From the NCBI GenBank assembly GCA_036785325.1, contig JAXIVH010000008.1:5785318-5849317 (forward strand): a stretch of DNA of 64,000 bases, read 5' to 3'. The position numbers and the translations under genes were made by a program. The number at the start of each line of letters is the position of its first letter. Positions within the stretch are counted from its first letter, which is position 1. Of the stretch, positions 34,620 through 45,445 are shown in pieces. Origin of the DNA: Urophycis tenuis (lineage: Eukaryota; Chordata; Actinopteri; Gadiformes; Phycidae). Under the pieces are notes generated by a model. The model was not told where the DNA came from, ran no database searches, and was given only the letters and a program-made list of their open reading frames with translations.

Positions 34620-35990
34620 AGCATGGTGTTTAGTTATGTGATTAACTGATTGAGAGTATAATGTTTTGATTAAAATTCACATGGAAACATGAAACATGGT
34701 CAAACAATAGATTTCAGATGAAGTATCTCTTAGATTTCTGTAGATAGTGTTTTGTATTGTAATTTGTGTAATATGTTTTTGTACTGTTAAATACTGTACT
34801 GTTTGGCTTACTGAACTGCTTTGGTAACCCTCTCCTTCCCTTTTTTGCAGAAGAGCATATTTTCGTTACATTTTCACAATTTTCTAAAGTTTTAATAACT
34901 TCTGTGCATTTCTCATCCATTTGACAATAGATTGTTTTCCTTTTACTTTATATTATGTATATTTTATTAGTTTTATTTGCTGGTAGTTGATGAGCCCAAA
35001 GCTTTGCCTGCCTTCCTAGAGCACTATGATAAATGCAATACAATGCCTGATGAATGGACTATCAGTAACATATATTTCCACACAGTGCTGAGTCATGGAA
35101 ATCCTCCACCTTTAGCACCATCCAGAGGGATTTTTTTTTAACTGCCAGGCTGTTATTCTCAACATCTCAAAATCCATCCAAATATTTGTGGAGCTATAAG
35201 TTTTGAAGTAGAATGAACACGCCATTTTGAAGTCGCATCTATGGAGCCAATGGAGACACTAACCAGGATTCAATATAAAGCATCAAGTTGATTTCTAAAT
35301 GAGAGAAAATACAGTATTTGTGAATAATATGTTTTATTTATTTCAGTATAAAAACTTCTTACATTGGTATACATGTCGAAACATTATAAGGCAATAACGC
35401 AAACAAAATTAAACAATATGCTTAAGAAGGCAAAATCATAATTCCCTTTAATTAAGGGATGTTTAAAGTTCAACTAAATCATTGATCATTGGCCTAAAAT
35501 ATAGGCTTGATCAACCGCAATTTGATGTTTTTAAAACACAATAAGACAAGTATCCAGCTTCCTGTGGGAGTGTCCAGCACCCTCACATCCAAAGAGGAAG
35601 TCAGATTTAAAAATCATAGCAGCTTTGGTCCAGATAAATCCTAAACCTGGTTGAAAGAGGGCTTCCATCTTCTTTTTTTAACAGCAGGTCTGCCAGAAAA
35701 CATACATTGTTTTTTGACAATTCCCCAAAAGACAGATGCAAATGAGGTAAACCTGGAACAAAACACCCCTTCACCCAAAGCCACAGCGTTTCATGACATG
35801 GGAATCTGGGGCGTTCGTGTCAAAGCAGCACATGAAAGATGATAAAAATCTAATAATAATAGGCTTTCTTAGAGAAGGGTTTTAGCAGTAAATCTGCTTG
35901 TCACAATGCATATAAAGCATTTTGCAGGTATTAGACTGTCAACCAATGGTAAAACATTGGTTGCACAACTATATCTCATTGATCAACTCT
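34620..35990. other. AT-rich intergenic stretch, no feature seen
   Basis: Only short ORFs with no family features. It marks the right-hand edge of the her4 array. Confidence 0.5.
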
Positions 35991-35994
35991 AAGC

Positions 35995-36524
35995 CTAACT
36001 GTAGGCAGTTTCGGAGAGTGAAAAAGTAAGTGCGGTGTCTTCATCATCTGTGAAAAGGCAGAGCGGCACCACATCTTCATCTGACGTGGACGAGAGACGG
36101 AGGAACTCTCTGGTGCATCTGGAGTAGCCGCTGTGTGTCAGCAGGGCCTTCCTCACTGTGAAGAAGGACACGGTCTTCTCCAGGATGTCCGACGCAGGGA
36201 GTCCGTTCTGCAGTTGTTCCCCCAGCAGCACCTTCAGCTTCTCCACTCCAGTGGAGCACTTTCTCTCCAGCATGTGGAGTTTACACCTGGGAGGGGAGAG
36301 AACGCCATTAGAAATACTGAACTGACAAACAAGGTTAAAATGACGTGTGAAAACGTCCAAATAGCTTAAGAATCAGAATTAACATGTTAACTATCATCTG
36401 GATTGCTGTAGATGCTCAATATGCTCTCTTTTTAAACACACTACTAGGTTGTGACATGAAATGCTTACCTAAAGAGCTGTTCCTTAATGGTGCCTTGCAG
36501 GTCCATATCAGAGTAGGGAGCCAT
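35995..36524 (-). CDS. Hes5-like HLH-Orange protein without a canonical basic region, copy 2
   Basis: Exon 1 (36469-36524; MAPYSDMDLQGTIKEQLF) and exon 2 (35995-36286) join in frame to 115 residues. The basic region is replaced (MLERKCSTG where family members have KMRRDRIN-type sequence). Helix 1, helix 2 and an Orange segment remain, followed by an acidic tail (LFTDDEDTALTFSLSETAYS) and no WRPW. Exon 2 up to the PLCL codons, plus about 30 bases of intron, differs from copy 1 at one base over some 255 bases, while exon 1, tail and promoter are clearly diverged. This copy looks complete. Such a protein could heterodimerise with Her proteins without binding DNA, by analogy with Id-type HLH factors; that is inference. 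Confidence 0.78.
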
Positions 36525-36685
36525 TATAGATATGGGTCTTGAGATTTGCAGATATCTGTAAAAAAAGAATCAAATTTGTTTGGTTCTTTGAGTGATGTAG
36601 CAATCAAAAAAGATCCAGCTCAGTATAGGTGGAGGCTGTGGTGGCTTCTGAAGATCTTCTGTGTCTAGATTGGTTTCCTCACACT

Positions 36686-36732
36686 GCATTTATGCTCCTC
36701 GTCCTGCACGAGCTTGGCTGCTCAGCCAATCA
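36686..36732 (-). promoter_or_regulatory. TATA-like and CCAAT elements of HLH-Orange copy 2
   Basis: ATAAAT on the minus strand (36688-36693) and CCAAT in plus orientation (36726-36730), laid out as at copy 1. Confidence 0.5.
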
Positions 36733-36799
36733 GGAGGCACGGAGTCATGGACAATGGCCTGAATTTAATGGATGACACATAGAACAGGTGGAATGTTGT

Positions 36800-37240
36800 T
36801 CCTGATGCCATATGTCAATGAGTTAGGGCAAAATATTCCATGGGAAAAAAAAGCTTGGGCCATTTTTATGCCAGTTTTAATTGGCACAGATATATTAGCA
36901 GAAAGAATACAATAACTGTATATTTTTTCTTATGTTTCTATTTGACATAGCAATACTTAACAGCACAAAAAAAAGCCAAAATACAAGGTTAAAAATAAAT
37001 TTGCCAAAATAATTCAGCTGTACAAATTCAGTTGTTAAGCCATGTCGATGCAATGTGTATGACACATATTTCATTAAGTAGCCTATGTAAGTAAGTCATT
37101 AAGTCAGTCGTTTATATTTTAACTATAACTATGTAATCAAGTGAGTGTGAAAAAAACAAACAAATAATTTAGTTCAATAACTATTTCATGAATGATATCT
37201 GTACCCAGATCCTGTAGGCTATAGGTAGTCTTTGAGACCA
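36800..37240. other. AT-rich intergenic stretch, no feature seen
   Basis: No ORF or repeat of note. Confidence 0.5.
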
Positions 37241-37249
37241 GGTCACTGC

Positions 37250-37500
37250 TGCTAACCCTGGGAACGAGCCCGCGGCTTAGCGAGAGCAGACACGCTTCTA
37301 TTGTCTGACAGCTGAGCAGGCTGCATACACAAGTGTGGGAAGCCGTGTGTCGCCGTGGCTCCAAGGTCCACAGACAAGAGCGGAGGGCGTGCGACTGGGG
37401 GCACGCTTTAGCCGTGCGGGGTGGGGTGGGGCTGCGCAAGGGGAGCCAGCTGTGGGAGCCGAGGAAACGTGAGCCTGGTGGTTACAGACTCCCGTGTGCC
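37250..37500. promoter_or_regulatory. GC-rich upstream element of HLH-Orange copy 2
   Basis: Homologous to 3780-4045. The near-identical core (37300-37363) carries CAGCTG and TGTGGGAA. Copy 1's tandem duplication is absent here, so that duplication is later. Confidence 0.5.
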
Positions 37501-37549
37501 GGACAGATGAACACGATAGCCTACATAAAATTGCGGGGTAGTGGTCAGC

Positions 37550-38420
37550 AGTGTTGTGCCTGAACGCGTTCATTGAACGATAGTTCATGAACTTGATCAT
37601 ATTTTGGGCGAATTTGAACTGAACGTACTGTATTACTGCCTGATAAACGTTACTGTGAACACGTTCATTCTGGTGTCTGTGAACGGCACGCTCTCTCAGT
37701 CTAACTTCGTTCAATAGGGTGCCAGATTTCTATAGAGCCTTCCAGGCAAAGCCCCAGCTGAAACACATCGTAAACATAATTTGTAGCGCAGGGGTGCCCA
37801 ACCATAGACATCCTATCTTGTCTATGTGCCCAACCATTCGATCGCTGTCTACTAGTCTATCGCGGGCTGAGTTGCAGTCGAAGTGTGAAACAGCGTCAAA
37901 ATGTGTAGTGGCCGAGAGGGGTATTGCATGGACGTGGCAATGTGAGGGTGCCACAGAGATTTCGTGCTTGATAGATAGATAGCTAGAGAGATAGATAGGC
38001 AGGCAGGCAGGCAGGCAGGCAGGCAGCAAGTTTTTCCTCATGTTTTTGAGAATACACTGGTGGGGTGAAAGCTGCACCTGCTACTAGTGTGGACTGAATG
38101 GACAGCAACAAAGCGTTAAAGCAACAATGAAAGGCTGTCCCCTCAATACTAATGTAAACCCTGGTTGGATAAGGATTCTAAATTGGATATGAAGATGAAA
38201 TCTGACGCATAGTTTCAGTGTTAAAACTGATCGAATAATTGCTGTCTGTGGTTCTATATGGGCTGTTGCAATAATTTTGAAAATGGTAGCTCGCAGCAAC
38301 TATGAACTAGTTCATTTTTTGGAACTGTGAACTAAGCTCAAAATTTGGAATTATGAACTATGAACTGAACTAGTTCATTTTAAAATGTGTGAACTATGAA
38401 CTGAACTAGTTAATGTAGAA
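37550..38420. mobile_element. degenerate non-autonomous DNA-transposon sequence
   Basis: Repeated GAACTATGAACT/AGTTCATGAAC motifs at both ends (37560-37690 and 38300-38410) look like decayed inverted termini of an hAT-like element. A nested piece begins GGGGTGCCCAACC (about 37792). No transposase is seen. Confidence 0.45.
37968..38028. repeat. (GATA)n and (GGCA)n microsatellites
   Basis: Adjacent short runs of both tetranucleotides. Confidence 0.9.
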
Positions 38421-38549
38421 AACTATCATATATGTCCCTTATATGATACAGTACATTATGGAATGGTTCAGTGTTTCATTTAAGATGAAACCGGATTGCA
38501 TGCAAATGTGTTAGCGCTCAGGATTTGATTTGGAAGGTTTCATTGTAAT

Positions 38550-38936
38550 TAGGGATGTCCGATATTGACTTTTTGCCGATATCCGATAGCCGATATTGTC
38601 CAAATTCTTAATTTCCGATTCCGATATCAACCGATATGGTATACCGATATATACAGGTGTTTTTATTTTCGCCCCCAGACTAATTTTAGGTCCCATATCT
38701 CCTGTTGTGGAATAAACACATCATCTACTTTTATTGTGATGCCTCACTAGATTGCATTTCACAAATTAACACTGTCTATAAAAAATAAGGACACTATTTC
38801 AACTTATGGAAAAGTGCCATATTTATGCACAAGCACATTATCGGTGGTAAAACCGATAACGATATGAACCGATATTACAAAAAAAGGCTAATATCGGCCG
38901 ATATTATCGGTTGGCCGATATTATCGGACATCCCTA
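38550..38936. mobile_element. hAT-type MITE with 8-bp target-site duplication
   Basis: Termini TAGGGATGTCCGATA and TATCGGACATCCCTA are perfect inverted repeats. The interior has many CCGATAT motifs and no ORF. The flanks are the direct repeat ATTGTAAT (38542-38549 and 38937-38944), an 8-bp duplication typical of hAT elements. Confidence 0.88.
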
Positions 38937-39244
38937 ATTGTAATGAGACATGTTGAAATAATCAAAATGTACTTCAGCCGAACTCCTGAAAAGTACAGAT
39001 CATGGTATGTTACTTGAAGTTGAATATTTCTATAAATATGAAAACATAATAGGCCTACATAATACACCTACTTTATTATCTATAATATTAACTGATAATA
39101 TTAATTTGATCAGATGAGTTTAGACCGTTCCTCCATGGGAACAGCTTGCTGTGCATTGACTTTATATATCATATAAATTGATATTCATATTCATATTTTT
39201 AAAAAGCGACTGTTCAGTCCAATTATGAATCCGTCCACTTTCTG

Positions 39245-39245
<1 letters not shown>

Positions 39246-39283
<38 letters not shown>
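39246..39283. repeat. (CA)n microsatellite
   Basis: About 18 dinucleotide units. Confidence 0.95.
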
Positions 39284-39285
<2 letters not shown>

Positions 39286-39714
39286 GTGTGCTCACAGTCC
39301 CAGAATTTGAAAGGCTTCTCGTCGACATACCTGGCTCCTCCTAACTTCGCTGCAACCATTGAAAACACATTCAATTGCGCCGTCTCGGTGACCAAGGCAC
39401 CGCCGCACCCTGGCTACAGGGCAGGCTGCGAACAACAGGGAGACGAGGGCCCGTTATTAATTGTACTTTTTTGAGCTATTCAAATGTTAATAGCTCATAT
39501 GATGATGACCAAGTCTGTGTTGGTGCCTCCTCCAGCTCTTGATGGCCACAGTGCGTCTGCGTCATGGCGCTTATGAATATTAGTCATTTTTAGTCTTTAT
39601 TCAAACCCATTGCTTTTCTGTTTTGGTCCTCTTCTGTTAGCATATGTGTACTGTCGTTTCAATTGTAATGACGTTATCAATGCAATCCTATATCTCTGTG
39701 AATCAAGATTCAAT

Positions 39715-39770
39715 TCAAGATTCAAAATTCTTTATTGATCCCTGGGGGAAATTCAAGATATGTTATTCAA
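39715..39770 (-). mobile_element. truncated retroelement tail (reverse orientation)
   Basis: TCTTTATTGATCCCTGGGGG is the reverse of the GGGATCAATAAAG tail seen near 21310 and 48680. Confidence 0.5.
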
Positions 39771-39904
39771 AATATAATTGTAACCTATTAAAAATATTGC
39801 ATATTTTGCAATCATGCTCATGGCTACTAGTATCGATTTTGAATGTATGAGGTGTATGTGGTTGATGGCTGGGTAATTATTTATTAATATTTTGTTTATA
39901 ATAC

Positions 39905-40058
39905 ATAAAGGGGCATTGAGCAGACACTTTTGTCCAAAGCGACTTACAATCAGTACATTTGTGGGGTTCAACATGTGGAGGGGGGGGATCGAACCTGCGA
40001 CCCTGGACGCCCTGGTTTGTCCACCCGCTCTGTCAACTGAGCTACTGCCGCCCCACTA
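39905..40058. repeat. dispersed SINE/LINE-tail-like repeat
   Basis: Contains CCAAAGCGACTTACAATCAG, GATCGAACCTGCGACCCTGG and CAACTGAGCTACTGCCGCCC, a common fish dispersed repeat. A diverged partner follows the minisatellite at 44925-45003. Confidence 0.55.
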
Positions 40059-40178
40059 CATAATGAGTGTGTTGGCCAAAAACATACAGAATTTCTAAAT
40101 GAAATGCACAATGTGTAGTATCACGAAGATGGACAAAATAATTCAATGGAAGGCACAACAGATGAATGCAAGAAAGTG

Positions 40179-40184
40179 TTTATT
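40179..40184 (-). other. polyadenylation signal of mini-exon gene 1
   Basis: AATAAA on the minus strand in the terminal 3' UTR exon (upper end at 40296, after TTCTACAG). Gene 2 has the same arrangement (49787-49792). Confidence 0.6.
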
Positions 40185-40364
40185 TTGTTATCTTGAGGAA
40201 AGAGAGAGAGAAAGAACTCATAAGCATATGGTTCCTAGCAACCATGACAATGTCTGGTATGGGGTAGCAGGAAAGAGTTGCTGGAGTTGATGGAGTCTGT
40301 AGAATAAACACATGATTAATACTTATTTTGACAATAAATGCTTGTTATTCTTAATCATCTCTGA

Positions 40365-40366
<2 letters not shown>

Positions 40367-40440
<74 letters not shown>
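40367..40440. repeat. (GT)n microsatellite in the last intron of mini-exon gene 1
   Basis: About 36 units. On the coding strand it is a CA repeat that begins right after the 5' splice site of the 3' UTR intron. Gene 2 has one at the same place (49987-50060). Confidence 0.95.
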
Positions 40441-40442
<2 letters not shown>

Positions 40443-40480
40443 ACCTCAAGGGCTCTCTGTTGAAGGTGGACTTCAGGGAT

Positions 40481-42147
40481 CTACTCATTTGCACATTTCA
40501 AAAGTGCTTTAAATGCAGGTCTGTAACAACAGGAGGACATAATAACGGTTTCACATTTGGCTTGGTAAGACTTCCTCAGTCATTCCTAAGGAGATCGATG
40601 TGTGATGAATGGTAGAATAAAGATTGATAGATAGGAAAGAGGAGTGACGGTGGGGTTTCTTACGTGTTAGCCTCTGATTCAAGCCTGGAAACCAAACAGA
40701 GAGATTGCAATTTATATGATTTCCTTGATACTTTGTGATGTAAGCCACCAAAAAAAATCTATTCAATTCCTATTCAGGAAGGAATAGGAATACTCACAGT
40801 GAATCAACTGAGGAAATTAGTGAAGACACTTCCTCACTGTAAAGGAAAAAGAGAGGTACCAATGAGATTGAACGAATTATGAAATAACAAATTAACAAAC
40901 TGATTCATAATGTAATTGCGAAATTAATCACTTAATTAACCATTAGGCCTGACTCTGAAATGCATTGAGAGACAGAGGGATTCAGAGAGAGTCCCGTCAC
41001 TGGTGTGGTTAAAATCTCTGTTCAATAAACGACTCAAGTATTTGTCAAGTATACTTGAACTCTCTCAAAATTCAAAATGGAGAGAGGGGATGCTTACCTG
41101 GTTAGAACCTTCCCAATTGCTGCTGTTAGTGTCACCATCTCGTCACTGTACAGGAAAACGAGAGCGATGCCATTGATTTGTAATGAATTCAAGTTAGAGT
41201 GGGCAATTTGGAGAAAGCGGCTTCAATAAGCTAGATCTTCAAAGCGTCCAACTGAAAAAGAATATCAGACCCCCCCCCCCGCCGCCTTCCTCCCTGAGTC
41301 TCTAGCTGGCTAGTTTCAAGGCTTGACTCTACACGTCTGGAGTCAGTGAGGGACAGAAAATGGAAGTGTGATTGAGGGTTTCAGTTGTGAGGTAGTCTCA
41401 CAAATCTGACTTTAGATGAAAGTCCTGTTCTTGGTTTGAAATCCTTCAAAAACAACCTTTGTCCCTTCTCAAGGTTATATTTGCCCTCATTGAGTATGCT
41501 AGGCAGTGATGATTGGCTAGCACGTAATTGGCAACCACCAGTACACTTTACCCGATGGGAAAACAAGCTAAAACATATATTTTAGCTTGAACATAGTAAA
41601 GACTAGCCACTGTAGAAATACACATATTGTAAGTAGAATATCTGTATTTGGAGAGAGGGGATGCTTACCTGTCTACAAGTGTCTCAATTGCTTTGATTAG
41701 CGCTTCAGTTTCGGGGCTGTACAGGAGAAAGAGACGCAATTAGTTAAAGAATTGAACAAGTTATTAATTGATCAATGAATTATTAAACTAATCAATGATT
41801 AGCTATTGATTCGGACGACAAGGCTAGAGTCAGTGAGCCGTAGATCATGGAAGAGGGATTCAGGAGACAGGTGGATGGTCACCTGTTTTCAATATCATTA
41901 ACATCAGCGATAATTTCAGCTCCATCCGCACTGTAAAGGAAAAAAAGAGAGATACCATTCGTATGTAATTCATTCGCAAAAAATAAAAGTACCAACAAAG
42001 TGATCCGTGAATTGGGAAACCTTTCAATCAGTTATATTCTTTATTATTTTCATTGTACCTATATTTAACCAGGAAAGTCCCATTGAGATTTAGAATCTCT
42101 TTTTCAAGCGAGACCTGGCCAAGACAGGCAGCAATAACAAACCCACT

Positions 42148-42185
<38 letters not shown>

Positions 42186-43384
42186 GCCAGTGCAAGGGAT
42201 GTCACACACAGCTCCAGGGATTCAGGGGATTCTTACCTGCCTGAAATGGCTTTAATAAGTGCCTCTACATGTTCATCACTGGAAGGGAAAAAAGGGGAGA
42301 TTGCAATTGATTAAATAACGTAACATAGTTACGATAGACTCATAGGTCAATTACTAAGTTAATACATTCATTAATTTAGGACGGACTCTGCAATGCTACA
42401 GTCGGTTAGAGGGAGGGGTTAAGGAGAGAGAGGATGCTTACACATTCTGGGCTGCAACATCCCTATCAAAGAAAAAGAGACATACCATTGATTTGTAATG
42501 ACTTGATTTCATTTTGATAATTTGATGAAAAAATGAATGAATTAAGAATGAATTAAGAAATAATGGTGAGAGATAGCTCAGATTCAGGTAACTTACCTCC
42601 TAATACCAGCTGTAACAAAAAAAAGTTCCATAGATGAGGAGGATGACAGATTTTCAGAAGTTTTCATTAAAATATTTTATACATGCATGCTTCACCAAAA
42701 ATGCATACATGGGGCAGCATAGTTAAGTGACTAGAGGGGGTGAGAAAATCGACTCGTTTGACTTTCACTATCATGTTGACTATGCTGACCATTGGTCTCT
42801 CCAAAGGTTTGTATTCTGCTGCAGACATTTTTGGTATATTGAGACTAAATGCAGCCATTATTAAATAAATGAAACCTTTATATAATTCTATTCCCATAAT
42901 ATTTTCAGTGAAATATTGTTCCTACCCTGACTGCACGGTACTGCTGGTCACAACGACATAGGTCTGCAGCCTAACCTGCTGTCAACATCCTTGAGCAAGA
43001 TGCCTAACCCTACCTACTCTTTTCTGAATTAATGGTATGTCGCTTTGAAGAAAAGCAGCTGCTAAATGACTAAAAAGAAAATGTGTGTTATATGTCTACT
43101 CACCAGATTCTGTCTCCAGATAAAGACCAAGAGCCAAAACTAGAGGAAGGAAAGACAGAAATGCTGATGATCCATGAGTACCTTCATTCACTAGAATCAT
43201 TTGTTTCTCTAACATCAGTGGAGTGAACAAGAAATACTCTCTCAAGTTCCTGAATTATGTTTTGTTAATCAAGTGTTTTCTCACGGATTAGTTTAAAATC
43301 AACAATAAAACACATTAATCAGATGAGGTCAGATGAATCAAGTAAGTACTTACAGGCAATCAATGATAACTTGAAGGAAGCCAT
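40481..43384 (-). CDS. unrecognised secreted mini-exon repeat protein, gene 1 (128 residues)
   Basis: Assembled by splice sites; exons in transcript order: 43354-43384, 43104-43139, 42597-42609, 42442-42462, 42237-42278, 41883-41930, 41669-41716, 41098-41145, 40798-40836, 40664-40684, 40481-40520. The lengths sum to 387 nt, one open frame ending TAG. It starts with a signal peptide (MASFKLSLIAFLALGLYL). The mature part is acidic and made of about 16-residue units such as SPETEALIKAIETLVD and SDEMVTLTAAIGKVLT, each encoded by one exon of 42-48 nt. From intron 3 on all introns are phase 2. The C-terminus is LLKCANE with the only Cys. Acceptors are unusually uniform (CTTTTTTCCTTTACAG type). The 3' UTR is spliced (donor at 40444). 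A TATAAAA element lies at 43461-43467. I do not recognise the family. A secreted amphipathic-helix protein is inferred; an immune, mucosal, lipid- or ice-binding role cannot be told apart. Confidence 0.8.
42040..42145. mobile_element. dispersed repeat fragment in intron 5 of gene 1
   Basis: ATTTAACCAGGAAAGTCCCA and CAAGCGAGACCTGGCCAAGA belong to a widespread fish repeat tail. A GACA run follows. Confidence 0.55.
42148..42185. repeat. (GACA)n microsatellite
   Basis: About nine tetranucleotide units within an intron of gene 1. Confidence 0.9.
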
Positions 43385-43460
43385 TTTTTGCAGGTATTCA
43401 GCTGGATGTAGGGATACAATGCCTTCACAAACTGTTCTCTATCTGGAATGGGTCTGTTCC

Positions 43461-43467
43461 TTTTATA
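43461..43467 (-). promoter_or_regulatory. TATA box of mini-exon gene 1
   Basis: TATAAAA (minus) about 77 bases before the ATG, within CTATAAAAGGAAC. The equivalent box of gene 2 is at 53413-53419. Confidence 0.7.
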
Positions 43468-43684
43468 GCATCTCTCAACGTACCAAAACAAGCAAACAAA
43501 TAATCACACTAACTGACTAACTGAATTATTTACTCATTTACACATTGGGACTGTTTACGTTACATCACAAGTCCTTCTGCATGTTTACAGAAAATATTTA
43601 CCTAAAAGCATACCTCCCAGGGGTATTGACAACTTTAATTAGCAAACACTGATCATACACACAGTCAAATTATGTTACTAATTG

Positions 43685-43740
43685 TATCCATACATCCAGC
43701 TGAATATCTGCCAAAGATGGATTCCTTCAAGTTATAAATG
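43685..43740 (+). pseudogene. inverted relic of mini-exon gene exon 1
   Basis: TACATCCAGCTGAATATCTG and ATGGATTCCTTCAAGTTATAA (43717-43737) on the plus strand match the 5' UTR and start of genes 1 and 2 (CAGCTGAATACCTGC, ATGGCTTCCTTCAAGTTATC). The frame reads MDSFKL then stops. It faces away from gene 1, 330 bases from its ATG, so a third, head-to-head copy once stood here. Confidence 0.65.
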
Positions 43741-44200
43741 ACTACACAACAAGGAAATGGATGAACTATGTCCAACACAATCTTTTAACAGGTCTGTGAG
43801 AACTCATAATATAACAACATGAGATCTAATAAATGTGCATTATGTAAATTGTAGCTCACATAATAACTTTTTGTGCATAATGTCATTCATATTTGACATT
43901 ATATCTAATTTATTGCACTATCAAGCAAGTAAAATGTGTTTGCCTTAGTAGTGTAATAATAACATTACATAATAAAACAGGTAATTTGATTATGAATTAA
44001 TGACTTGACATAAATGACATTCATTTACTCAAGGTAAATTTTAAAAACACAATAAAATCCCTAATTTGATGTCTTAAAATGTAACTCATTAGTAGGTGAC
44101 ATTTTATTTAGCATTTTATTGCATATTATCATATAATTCAGTACAACAACTAATATGATGGTATGAATATGGAATGGGTGGCTGTACATCTTTTTTAAAT
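43741..44200. other. AT-rich spacer, no feature seen
   Basis: No ORF or repeat of note. Confidence 0.5.
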
Positions 44201-44204
44201 TTAT

Positions 44205-44855
44205 TATTTTATTATACTTTATTCATCCCTCAGCGGGGAAATTTGTTCCCTGCATTTGACCCATCCCATTGTACATAGGAGCAGTGGGCTGCTCTGTTCA
44301 TTTGACCCTTCCTATTGTACATAGGAGCAGTGGGCTGCTGTGTTCATTTGACCCTTCCTATTGTACATAGGAGCAGTGGGCTGCTGTGTTCATTTGACCC
44401 ATCCTATTGTACATAGGAGCAGTGGGCTGCTGTTTTCATTTGACCCATCCTATGGTACATAGGAGCAGTGGGCTGCTGTGTTCATTTGACCCATCCTATG
44501 GCACATAGGAGCAGTGGGCTGCTGTGTTCATTTGACCCATCCTATGGTACATAGGAGCAGTGGGCTGCTGTGTTCATTTGACCCATCCTATGGTACATAG
44601 GAGCAGTGGGCTGCTGTGTTCATTTGACCCATCCTATGGCACATAGGAGCAGTGGGCTGCTGTGTTCATTTGACCCATCCTATGGTACATAGGAGCAGTG
44701 GGCTTCTGTGTCCATTTGACCCATCCTATGGTACATAGGAGCAGTGGGCTGCTGTGTTCATTTGACCCATCCTATGGTACATAGGAGCAGTGGGCTGCTG
44801 TGTCCATTTGACCCATCCTATGGTACATAGGAGCAGTGGGCTGCTATGGTCAGTG
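44205..44855. repeat. 46-bp minisatellite, about 13 copies
   Basis: The unit starts GCAGTGGGCTGCTGTGTTCA and recurs in strict 46-base register from 44281 to 44833. The first part (TTTATTCATCCCTCAGCGGG) resembles a retroelement tail, so the array probably expanded from a transposon end. Confidence 0.92.
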
Positions 44856-44924
44856 CCCGCGGAGCAAGTTGGGGTTCAGTGTCTTGCTCAAGGACACTTG
44901 GACATGTGGACAGTTGGAGGAGGG

Positions 44925-45005
44925 GAATCGCGGGGATCGAACCACCGACCCTACAGTTGGTGGACGACCCGCTCTGTCCCCCTGCTCTGAGCCACCGTCG
45001 CCTCA
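44925..45005. repeat. dispersed repeat partner of 39905-40058
   Basis: GGGATCGAACCACCGACCCT and GCTCTGAGCCACCGTCGCC parallel the segment at 39985-40055. Confidence 0.5.
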
Positions 45006-45159
45006 TTTTGTGACTCATACTACTATTATCTTTATTATTTTGTATTTGTTTGTACATACCTTCATATACCTTCAATGAACAACCTTGTTCATTTGTTATT
45101 CATGTGCTGGTTTTAAAATGTATTACAATTAAGGCAAACATATTTTACCTGCTTGATGA

Positions 45160-45445
45160 TGTCAGAATGTTCTGATTTGTTTTTGATGCCTTCAAAACAT
45201 TTGCCAAAAGCCTTGTGTAGTGTAGTTAAATTTTGTGAGCCTTTGTGCTGACTGACATATGAATCCTCACCTTTGCCTTCATAAGGCCCCCCCGTGGGAA
45301 GGCTGGTAGACTTTCAGGTAAATATTTTCTTTAAACACGTAAGAGGACGGGGTGGTGAAATGAGAACACTCCCAAAGAGTAAACAATGTTAGCGTCTTTG
45401 TTGTTTCGCTTGTGTTGGTATTTCAACCTGCTAGTGTAATGCAAA
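45160..45445. mobile_element. dispersed repeat shared with 57560-57850
   Basis: Shared order of segments: CCTTTG...CCCC.TGGG..GGCTG, AAATAATTTCTT-type, CAAACACTCCCAA-type, GTTAGCGTCTTTGTT and AATGCAAATATG. Diverged copies of one unidentified element. Confidence 0.5.

Noticed and set aside
44281..44850. CRISPR-like array
   Set aside because: The 46-base units are contiguous without spacers, in a vertebrate genome; it is a minisatellite.
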